A program made the position numbers and the translations under genes. From Phoronis australis (Eukaryota; Phoronida; Phoronidae): a stretch of DNA of 64,000 nucleotides. The stretch spans positions 154,731 to 218,730 of the forward strand of contig NMRA01000257.1 of NCBI GenBank assembly GCA_002633005.1. Reading direction: 5' to 3'. This document shows positions 12,501 through 24,500 of the stretch, piece after piece; positions within the stretch are counted from its first letter, which is position 1, and every line of letters starts with the position of its first letter. The notes under the pieces are model-generated. The model was not told the origin of the DNA and did not search any database. It was given only the letters and a program-made list of their open reading frames with translations.

Positions 12501-15500
12501 CCGTATTCTGCTCAGAACAAATACCGTATGTAACAGACAATTCCTAAGCACTATTCTCACATACTCACTTGGAACAAAATAGAAGTTGAAGTTGACCTAC
12601 TTGGACAAGAGCGGAAGTTGTTAATGGGTGTAAACTTATGGCATCCTCATGGTTGAAGTACACTTTTTGAAATCTGAGTTGTAGCTTACGACGAGCAGTC
12701 TTTTAGAAATGAGTCGTCCTTAAACTAAGAAAACGATTCCAAGGTTCTTCCATATAGGTACACGAGGAAGTGAAAATGAAAACATATTGTTCTTAAGGTA
12801 CACCTTTTACGTTAAGGTCTCTCATAGAATACGGTCCTTAATGTCTTTGCAACATTATGAAAATCGTTAAGGCCAGGTTATGCCTAAAATCATCCTTGCG
12901 ATGCATTTGTTGTGTTTGAATACGGAATCATATTTGATCTTAAGATTGCTTATGCGCGGACGTAGAATACCCGAATAAACTAGCCAAGTTAATTCTTCAT
13001 AAACATAACGATTACGCGTTTTAGATAAGATGTATTGCAATAAAGCACAACATCACTCACAAGCACAAACATTAAAGCATTCATTTCTCACCATCAGCTG
13101 ATAACCATTTCGATAGATCGTGTTTGATACATTTAGAACATCTTAGCTGAAGAAAAGGCAAGCTTAATGCTTGATCTAATTTTGCTTACTCTGCCGCCAA
13201 GTGCAAGGGCGTTTTCTCTTCAAAGTCTTTGGCATCCGAAGAGGCAAAATGCTCCAGTAACGCTGTTACGATTTCTCCTTGGCCTAACTGAGAAGCCACG
13301 TGTAAAGCGGTTTGTTCGTATCTGTTAGGGACCTCCAGCAGACCACAATTTACTCGCTGAAAACAGTGCGAAATAGTTAAACTGTATGTAGCTCGTATTA
13401 CTGCACGATTTTCTTAATTATTTCCTAGGAATACGACAGGTCCACTTTAAACGAAGCTTTTTCTATTCCCTCAAGAAAAGATTGGGAACGTGCTTAGATC
13501 CTTAAAGATGTTATTTTTGAGGATCTAAGCACGTTCCCAATCCGTAAGCTATTGTTCGAATATTGTTCCAACTTAAAGAAAGCTTGGAAATCTAACTGTC
13601 CTCAGTCGAATCAGTTGATTGAACGACTATATAGCACTTTGTCACAAGCTATCACATATATTCTCGAGTTTGACTAGTTTCCTTAACTCCTGTGAAATTC
13701 AATGGGGCGAATAGTGATACAATCAACTTACATATGCAGTCTGGTATGTTTTCGATAATAAGAAAGATAAATATAGAGTCACTGAAAGTTACCTTATTTA
13801 TCTCGTTGATGAAATACATTGATGTGTCGTTACAGTTGCTCTCGATAGCCAAGTGAAGACACGTTCTGTTTTGGTCATCTACACTTGTAATGTGCGCGCC
13901 ATGTGATAACAAGAACTCTGCCGACTCTTTGTGACCGCTTTGAGCAGCCCATAAACATGGCGTCATTGAGTTAACGTCTTTCGCGTTGATTTGAGCTCCG
14001 TGATCCAACAACAACTTCATTACTCCACAACTTTCAAACATTGACGTCCTAATTTGAACAGAAACGAAAACGTTCGCGATGCTTACACCTTCAAAACTCA
14101 GAAATCATGGTAATACAAATGATCATCTGCGCGATGATCAAGCTGGACACAAACAAAATAGCTCAACATGAATCACAACTTTCTGCTATTTCAGTTTCAT
14201 TACTGATGTCATTTTTTAACTTTGATACACAATGAGAGTAAACTGTACTTTGAATATTTAATTTTATTCCAAGCTCCTAATCTAGGGACTACTATGCTCG
14301 TCCGGGTTACCGCCCATGCTCGGCTTACCGCCCTCTCCCTGTTTTTTAGATTTACAATTTAAGCGCCCTGGGCGGTAAACCGGACGAGTAAGGTAAGCTC
14401 AAGATAAAATGATGTGACAGAGAAAATAACAATTATAGTGAAATAAACAAAGTCCAGACAGGTGAGACCTGCAGGATATTTGGTAACGAATGTCTTTTGA
14501 CATGATAAACACTGAGAGGCCAGAAAGTGTTAACTTTACCTGTGCAGCGGAGTCATCATATTTTCATCCACCGCGTCTACTCTCGCCCCTTGGCTTATCA
14601 ACATTGATGCGATGGAAATGTGATCGTGAATAGCAGCTACGTGTAGCGGGGTCCACATGTTTTCCTTAACGATATTTGTAGAAAATTTAATCAAATGCAT
14701 TGCATGTATGAAGGTTCTACGTTATTTTATATAAAGCAGCAGGTTCTATCAAAAGCTATATTGATCTAGACGGTTTACAGTTATGAATTCGGTCGTCTGG
14801 CAAGTTGTGCTTTGTCACGGCGAGTTACTTCAGTCGCTAAGGCAGTGATACCAAACAATTTACTGAAGGATGCGATTGTAACTTCACGAAATTGCCGTTT
14901 TGGAAGACCAAAATCGCCGCATGGAGAACGAGTACATTATTGGTTTTACGACCGAATGCGTTTGCGGTGTATTATTTTTGGATGGTATAGACTTCTTGGA
15001 GTTACTAGATTTAGATCACAGTTATAAAACAACCAAATTCGTTGTATTTTTGTGATTTTAATACAAATTGCCAAATGAATTATCTCAGTTGTCTGTCAGA
15101 CATCTACGGTGACCACCTGTTATCAAGTGAGATTTCAGTGACTTCGCGGCAGCTGCAGGTTTCCGTTAAGTTTGTTGCTGGGCTTGTCGATAATGTCAAC
15201 CTAAATGTGTACCTGTTGTTAATTTGCCGCGCAACGTACCGGCGTTGTCAGCTCATGTTGTGTAAAAGTTATCAATGAATGTCAAGTACAGTATAAGTCG
15301 AGAAACAAATAAAACAACGTTTGTCCCACAAAACAAGACTCGGCCGTAAATAACCACCTGGTAATATACGGCAAAACGCGACATCTTTTCCAAAATGTAT
15401 AGTGATCGATTGTTCCTTTTTCCATCTCAATCGCCTCCTGCCAGTTTTTCAAAATCTCTCCACAGGGCGTCGGGTGACTGTGTTGTGCGTGAACTTTGAA

Positions 15501-18500
15501 TCCTGGTTAATCTCAAGATCGCGTACAATGCGTGAACTTGGCATTGACTATTCATTTGGGCAATCAGGTGAAATTTTTTATTCAGTGTGAAGAATTTTTG
15601 TAATTATTGGCCTCCTGGTCACCCATTTTCAACCTTTATCGTAACTTGTGCTAAATAATCCAATGCAAACACGAAAAAATAAATAAATTTTACGCTTTTA
15701 AGAAAAAGACATACATTGCAATGAAAACCTTTAAATTTTATGAACGTTTTATTTTTGTAATTGATTTTTGCGCACATGATTTCGGACAAACGCAACACAC
15801 ACAGTTGTCTGCTCCTGACACAGTTACAATTCCGAAGCAAGTTTACGAAAAATTCGCACGTCTTGGAGTATACTGTTAGTTTATATTCAAGTAAGCCCAT
15901 GCCTGTCTAACATTTTTAAAAACGCTCATTATCCTTTCATATGGATGCAATCAGTTTTCTTGTACAAAAATATTTGCATATGGCCTGTGTTCACCCTTGT
16001 TAAATCGACTTGCATATCGACGAATCTGGAAACAACAACTCACAGCTATCATTACGAAAGTTGTATAACTTTTATTTTTCCACTTAAAAGAAGTGCGTAT
16101 TGTCCCACCTTCGTTGCTTCCGCGTCGGCGCCATGACAGAGGAGTAGCTTGACTACTTCTTCGTTGCCATTCCCCACAGCTACATGTAGAGCTGTCTCCC
16201 CTCCATTGTTCTTTGTATTGACATACTGCGCAAGGCTAATTCCACGTCTTTCGACTAGTAATGGAAGAATAGTGAAGAGGTGGAAAATCGTGAAAATTAC
16301 AATAAAGGCAATGATGACGCTGTAATTACACTGTAATTAAAAGTACTGATTAATCATGGTAGTAGTTTAATAACAATTATCAGTGATATATCCATTCCTG
16401 TATCTAAACCTGGATCTGCGCTCTTTGACTTAATCCATACCTGCGCCAGCGCTAATCTGCTTTAAATTTTGTCTACGGGTAGCTGAATTCCGATCTCGCG
16501 TAGTCACAGTTTCCCAAGCATGCCGTTATGTAATCTTTTTGTTCAGCAATTGGACAGCAATAATTGTTTTTGAAAATTCAAAAAGCACAGGAATAACCAT
16601 TCAAGTTTATTACAAAAACCCATTTATAAATATCAAAATGAAGCTTTGAAAGCGACGTGGGTTTGAATCAAAAGTGGCAAAATAGAGATTAGGAAGGCAT
16701 TTGGTTCGCACACGGATTCAACGAAATGCAAATTTTATAAAAACTGCAAACTGTATAACATTGGGATAGTCCTGTGGTGCATGAATGAGTGTACGTCAAT
16801 AAATGAAATTATGAATGGCTTTATTAAAGGCGAAGGCAACCTTTTTTATGTCACTTTTAGCAAAAATAAGGTTCGTTGATTATCCCAGACACATCTTTCA
16901 CTTAATTACAGCTTTTCGTAATTTGATTAATTTCTCGTCCTCTACTCCGGAAGTGACGTTTTGGGAGGCAAGAGTTTCGCGCCAATTTCTTTTCATAATA
17001 GTCTGACTGTGAGAGCAGTCGAGTCAGTCATTGTTCTACCTCGTTTGTGATAAGTTCGGTCGTCGTTTGCTTTTGTTTACAAGTCAGTCAACATGCCACG
17101 CTGTTGCTGCGTGCCGGGATGTACTCATTATCGTCTCACACGCGGTTTGGGTACCTTGCGTCGCTTTCCGAAGGATGACACACTTTGCCATACTTGGCTA
17201 GCTCGTTCATGTGAAGAACGCAGCGCTACCCGTCCACGCAACGTACAAAGCAATGGAGGGTTACCGAGTGTGTGGCAAGCATTTTCTGCCGTCAGATTAT
17301 GACAGTTATGTACGCTGAATTGATGGAAGTCCCTGCGAAACAACGCCTGAAGAAGGGTACCATACCGTCGCTGTTGATTCCCGGCAGTGCCCCGTCGTCA
17401 ACCCCGAGAAAGGCGTTTTTTAAGCGAGAAGCGTCGCGAGGTGTGGCCACTATATAGTGACTGGAGGCACTTCATCTACTGTTACCCGTGCCTCCGAACG
17501 TACCCCATTGCGTGCAATTCCGGGAACTAGCAGTGATTTGCCCTGTGCTGTTGTCTCTAGCCCAGAGCCTGTAAGCAGCCCTGCAGCGATGTTGAGTAGT
17601 GGGAGTGAATACAGGCCCAGTTCGACACCCAGTGAAGAGGACAGTTCGTCATCCAATGAACAGATCGGTGAGCCTAAGTTTGATAAGTTTATTGTGGACT
17701 TGTATTGGAGCTATTTGGAAGGTGCCAGGTGTGTGGCGCGGGAGTCACACGGCGGGATATAAGCAGTTTGGGGGCTCAGATCACCCTCCAGTGGGAGTGT
17801 GTCGCGGGACACTCGGGCAAGTGGGACAGTTCTTCCTCCTCTGTACGTGAGACGATAATGAGTACACCCCAGTATGCAGCAACAGCGTGGCATGTTGACT
17901 GACTCGTAACCAAAAGCAAACGACGACCGAACTTATCACAACCGAGATAGAGCAATGACTGACTCGACTGCTCTCACAGTCAGACTATAAGAAAAGAAAT
18001 TGGCGCGAAATTCTTGCCTCCCAAAACGTCACTTCCGGAGTAGACGACGGGTAATTAATTAAAATACGAAAAGTAGTAAATAAGTGAAAACTGTGTCTGG
18101 GATAATCAACGAACTTTATTGTTGCTAACAATGACATGAGAAAAGGTTGCCTTCGCCTTTAAGTATACTGCTTCTTGTATGGAGCTCTAACAGCTTGATG
18201 CCGGCTGATGGTCAATGGCGTCCCGTGGAGCACCACTGATTCCCACTACGCGCGACGGAATATAATCACTAGACAATAAAGGCATAAATTTAGTAGAGGT
18301 TACATAAGAAACCAGTGCATTTGTGTCAGTCTCAGTTTCGGTGTCAACCATGGGGAAAATGATAAACATGATTTTTTTTCTGAAATAAAAAATTGTGTAG
18401 AGCGCAATAATCCCCAAATGATGCAGGTCCTTATTTTACGTTCAACGCAAAAAATGCGTAGTCGTCAATCAAACACAAAGAACCTAACTTCTGAAATTCC

Positions 18501-21500
18501 CAATAAAAAACAGTTTACCTTCGTTGAGAATGTGAGTAACAACTGACCAAAAACCTTCCGCTGCAGCCGTCGCTAGTACAGTGCGCCCACTACTGTCCAC
18601 AGCTCTGAGATCAGCGCCCTGATCCAACTGAAAAGGATGATTTCATTTGACTTGTAAGAAGTAACTTGTCTTTCAAGAAATATCAGAAATCGTGTTTTTC
18701 GTTCGACTACAATTTATATTTTCTACTCCGTTATGCATATTTTGAAAAAAATCAAATTATAATGTATAAGTTGGTAGCTTACATTCGATAACCTGTTTTT
18801 TGTGGGAACATTTTGCTTCTTACGTATCATGGTCACTATATTCATTTTGAGAGAAATATACGTATGCTGCTATTCCAAGTACAAACAATCTCCAGGCACC
18901 AGGACAAAGCTTTTACACTCATCAGCACATTTCCTTCAATAATGAGCATAGCTCATTGACCAGATGAACTCAGTTCACCGGCTCACCGACCGCCGAACAC
19001 GTATTGGACCCCAAAAGCTTCGTCGCTCGGACTCCCAAACCCCGAGATACCCAACCATGTGGAGGAGTGGTCACGAAAAGAGACCTATTTTGGAGGATTT
19101 GGTCCCATAAACACAACTTTTTGTAGGGGTTAATTCCATCAATCGAAACCTTTCGTGAGGATTCGTGGACTCATACGGTACACGAAGAGATGCCACGTTG
19201 GTTGAAAATATAGGCAATAATAAAACACTTCTGTTGCTTTGTGTTGTTGAAAAGAAGAAACTTTTGTAGCCTTCCGTCCCCTAAAGTGAAATCTTTTACA
19301 GGTAATTAAATCGGAAAAAGCACAATTACGTAGGGAAATTAGTCGTGAAAATGTCACCCCATCCACCTGAGGGGCACGTGCCGTATACCTCGATGAGTAC
19401 CTCGTCTCAAATCCCGGATAATAATCATGGCTCGGTGACCCCATGTCCATGTACTGTACATGTACGCGTTTGGCGGTCAACAATGAGTTGTGTTTGCCAG
19501 TTCCGGGAACTAAACGAATTTTTGGGTGTGAAAGCCGAGTCCTGGATGCTGTTTGGAGATTAGTCGCCGCATTCGTACATCAACCGTGTTTGTAAGTGAA
19601 GAAGCCGTAGTTGGTGCAGGTACCTGATATAGGACGTAACATGTGTAGATTACTTACTAAAGCCGTGACAATATCAACGTTGTTCTGAAGGCACGCCTCG
19701 TGAAGAGGTGTGCATCCATCCAGATCAAAACAGTTGACGTCACAACCGTGAAGAAGAAGGCACTGGAATGAAATGCAGCCAGGGTGAGTCATTCCTTACA
19801 GTCAAGGTTACTTTAATGCATCATAACAAGCATCAACAGTACAAGTTCTCATTTTCCACTTTTTAGAATTCCCAGGGCAACCTATTACCTGATCATCTAT
19901 TATATAAAATGCATCGTTTGCACAAACTCCGTCTCCCCCACTCCCCTACAGACCTTCGTTGCGCCCGTTTCGGAACTGCCTTGGTCCCAGGTATTGCATC
20001 GACCCCCTTTTTGGATTCGAGGTGTTCTATTTTTTTTCTCGCGGGCCTTGGTGACGTCAGTCCGTCGGCACAACGGCCTGCCAGTGGGTGACGTCACTCC
20101 GTCGGCTTAATTTCACTCCCTCCGGCTTCCTGCGTCGCGTATATAATTTATCGGGCCTGTCGCCGCCAAAATTAATGATGTCTCATTAAAAAAATTTTAC
20201 TCTTCCTTGAAAAATTAAATTATTTACCCGGGTGTTGGAAAATTGGCGTTCTTCTTTGGGCGCCATTGCGTCACCTATTGGCCAATTTCCATGTTCTTCA
20301 ATCAACTGTGAGGTTGCTTACATGTCATAACAGTTGGAAGTGGTTTCATTTCGTTACAAGTTTTTACTATTGTAATACCAGAAAACCTAATTTCAGAACA
20401 AACTCTCGAGAGTTATCGCACAATTTTAGGAAACGGCGTGTACGTGCGCGTGTCACGAGTATCATCACTGTTTTCAAAACGACCCTGACGACAGAAAGTT
20501 CCTTTGTTACAAAAGGCAGAGAATTGCAAAATATAACGTCTATTAGATTTTTTTACTTCTACCAACGACTGTAACGGGCAAGGTGAATGTCGGTTCATTC
20601 CCAGATTCTGCATGCATCCCTGCAGGTTGTTATCTCTACTAGTNGCGTCACCTATTGGCCAATTTCCATGTTCTTCAATCAACTGTGAGGTTGCTTACAT
20701 GTCATAACAGTTGGAAGTGGTTTCATTTCGTTACAAGTTTTTACTATTGTAATACCAGAAAACCTAATTTCAGAACAAACTCTCGAGAGTTATCGCAAAA
20801 TTTTAGGAAATGGCGTGTACGTGCGCGTGTCACGAGTATCATCACTGTTTTCAAAACGACCCTGACGACAGAAAGTTCCTTTGTTACAAAAGGCAGAGTA
20901 TTGCAAAATATAACGTCTATTAGATTTTTTTACTTCTATCAACGACTGTAACGGGCAAGGTGAATGTCGGTTCATTCCCAGATTCAGCATGCATCCCTGC
21001 AGGTTGTTATCTCTACTAGTTTCAACACGAAGTGGCGAGCTGAGCACCCGGGTAGTGTGCAATTATTTCGTCGTCTAAACCGAGCTCTACACACAGCTAC
21101 CTCAGTCGCTGTATGTTGACGATAACACGGGTAACGGCTAGTACCTTTTAATGCAGGAAGTTTTTGTTTAATTAATATCTTAACTCACGGTGTTCAAAGG
21201 TATGAATACAGCCCTCTAATGGAAAGAACAACTTTCAAATCAATACTTCACACTCTGGGTTCAACAGCCATAGGCAAATCGCAATGTTCTCAATGTTTCC
21301 CGACCAGACGAGAAAAAGCCCATATGGCAGCTGTATTGTTTGCTTGTATACTTACAAGTATTGAGAACTGATTTTTTTTGTTTACCCATTAGCGCAGGCT
21401 TTTTCACTTTCCGTATAACAGTAGGGATTATGGATTTCTACGATTTTCAAAGTTATCTTCATCAAAATTAAACGAAGCATCAAGATCAATCTCACTAATT

Positions 21501-24500
21501 TCTATATTTCCTGTATGTCAGAGGAAACAACTTAAAACCAATTTTAGGTTTTTTACACAATAACATCTTTCTTATTTATGACACGAAATTTCGCTTGGTT
21601 GGTAATTTCATCGGTTTTCTTCAGGTGTTGAAAACGCTCTCAGTCATGATGGTACCGGTGACAGTAAACCACTTTGTGGTGTATAAAACACATTTAACCA
21701 CAATTAGAGGCGCGGTCTCGTATTTTTTCGATGAGATTGAATACAGTATTGATCTGCTCCAAGTTAGTGTTTTTCAAAAAAAGTACCTGAACAGGACAAG
21801 TACAAAACTAATAACGAACCTTCACCAAGGAACTTCCTCCTCGCCTAGAAGCAATGTGTAGTGCTGTTTTTCCTTTGTCGTCCTTCACGTCTGGATTAGC
21901 TTTCGCTCCAAGAAGAGCATTTAGAGCGTCAATGGACCTGAACTTACAAGCCACATGCAAAGGCGTGTAGCCGTCTATTCCCTGAATGTCAACATTTGTA
22001 CACGTAGACAACAGGATGTCCATTACAAATACCCTGGAAATGCACAGACGCATAAGCATCAACACAACGGTCTCCTTTTTTAATTTAAGAAACATTCATA
22101 AAACCAGGGGTTATATATGTCATGAAACCGAATTGTGATATCTAGGCTTACGATGATAAAAGTGCTGACTGAAATTGAAGTTAGTGGAAGTTCAGGAATG
22201 ATTGGAAGAAGAATGCTTAGCACACGCCCTAAATAAAACTTAGATTGTACGTGTGCTGGGTGCAGCACCAGTTTTATTAAGGGGTTGTTTACTATAAGAT
22301 AATACTTAGTTAGACTACCAGAAACAAAAATAAGCTCCACTTTGCTTCTTGAAGGACTCACTTAGTTCAAGTGTCGGAATGAATTTGCAATCTGCAAAGA
22401 GTAGATCTACGTTTGTCATTTTCATATCATTTTTATAACGGATCTGACCTCGTCAGTGCGCATTCAGCCAACAGTCGGAATATCGGAGCTTTCAGTAATG
22501 CCTGGTTTGTTATCGTTATATCGCTCGGAGATGTATTAACGAACACGAATTTAGTGCGCAAGCGAACGTCAAGTAGGTAAGTAATGCCGCGAATTCAACG
22601 AAGTTCTGTTTTTGACAAAATACAACACCTTGCAGGCCTGCCTGTGTCAGTTCATTCCCATATTTGAAATAAGTCAGCTGTCAAATGCAATGCTGCATTT
22701 TGTTTTTGTCTGATGCTGATAGCCCTCGCGTGCATTTTAACTGCGACAGAGTAGCTCCGGAAGCCAGAGATCACTTTTGAGCGAAGTTATACTGAAAATC
22801 ACAAAACTCAGCATGTTCAGACTTACCTGTCAATGAATTTAATTAGATGTCCACTAATCCTTTAATCTTGCAATTAAATTAGATTCATTCCTATCAGTGG
22901 TGTAATTTACTTGGCCACAAGTTAAAATTTGTCAGTTGACAGCATTGTTTTGTTACGGCCAGGGTCTGGTGACCCATAATTTGCATATAGACAAAAAATG
23001 AATGTGAGATTGTTGTTGGTTTTTATATCCAATTTATTATTCGCAGGTAACTTTTTCCAAACACATCGTTTATAATGGTTTATTTAACTAATCAAAAGGT
23101 AGGCCTAAATCTGTTGAGCGTTCCCATTACAATGAGGCCATCGCCTGTACTCAGGTACATGAACACCACAGACTCTCTACTCATGTACATGTACTATGCA
23201 CATTTTCAAATGACCAACTTAATTCGTTGTCAATTATCAACTATGGATAAGTGACACTTGATGAATGAAATAAATTGTGTTTGTACGCTAATGGACATTA
23301 CAACCGGTTCTCAAAACCGAATTGGCTTGTATTGACTTTCACGTGCACAATGGCAGACGTCACTATCCGCATTAGTGTCGTTGCCAACCGACGGAGGCAC
23401 AGTGAGTGCTTGTTGCTTTATCAGTGAACGTGTTTTGACAGTGATAAGACCGTTAGTAATGAAGCAGAACGAATGTCCTTTCTGTAAATTATAGACAAAA
23501 TAAAAAGAATTGTTAAAAATCAGTCACTCCTACCGTAGCCTACGAAAGAGGTAAATTAACAATGACGCCAACACAAGGTTTTCGACTCATTTTGGCATTT
23601 TTTATTGAAACATAAATAAATGACAATACATTAAGCTAATAATATTTAGGCCAGAAAGCAAACCATTATATCCAGACTTCTAACCATTAAACAATGACTT
23701 ACTTTAATAAAATGTAATATTGAGAAAAAAAAACAAGAAAACAAAAAAGGAAAATCATAAGGTAATGAAGGAGAACATGTTAACAAGAGAATAATATACA
23801 AAAACATAAACAAAACAAAACAGAAAACTAAGCGTAGTTCCCTATTAAAATGTTTAAAAATAAAATCACTAGGATTTCCAAGTTGTGATTCAAATTGTGA
23901 CAACCATATCACTGAAAACTAGTTTTTTCATGCCTGTTACAAAGATTTTGAAAATGTACCCAGATATGATCGTTGTATTATAGGTTGCGAAAGAACTGTA
24001 CACGCTCAGCATTGTATACGGGTCATGAAAGAAAAGTAGTGAACATCATGACTATTAATTGCACCACAAGTACATTTATTAGACAATTTGACAAAATTAT
24101 GATAGAACTTTTGTGAATTGAGGTACAACTCCGCTCACAATTGGTTAACGAGAATTTCTTTTTCACGCAATAAACATAATTTAGTAGAAATGACTTAAAC
24201 TTGACAATTATTAGGCTACTTTAAGTTCCAGAGGTAAACTATTTCATAAATAGAAAATCCTACATAAGTCTCAAGTTTATGACATGGGCTAAACCTCTTG
24301 GACATTTTGTCAGAATCCCGAGGCTTGCCGAGTGGGATATTACTTCATCTACGCCAATCGAGGTACGTTTTGTATTTATCCCATACGCTTCGAATTCCTA
24401 AGTTTCTTTCATTAAGTTTTCGGCAGATTCTTTGAATGCTTCACCCAGACTGTTCACGAGGCGGATCACAACAGTTTTAAATGTAACGATTTCATACTTG

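Larger units (their letters stand above)
16828..18158 (+). mobile_element. Kolobok-like DNA transposon, internally deleted, TTAA target site
   Basis: The ends AGGCGAAGGCAACC (16828) and GGTTGCCTTCGCCT (ends 18158) are perfect inverted repeats, and homology extends inward about 310 bp on both sides. The element is bordered by TTAA at 16824-16827 and 18159-18162. The interior holds a broken THAP zinc finger and a fragment rich in Cys and His motifs (RCQVCG ... WECVAGHSGKW) that resembles the start of Kolobok transposases. TTAA duplication together with a THAP domain fits the Kolobok superfamily better than P elements (8-bp duplications) or piggyBac (no THAP). It lies in TRPA1 intron 5 in opposite orientation to the host gene and cannot move by itself. 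Confidence 0.75.

Noticed and set aside
16824-18162. P-element or piggyBac assignment for the THAP element
   Set aside because: P elements make 8-bp duplications, and piggyBac elements lack THAP; TTAA plus THAP fits Kolobok better.
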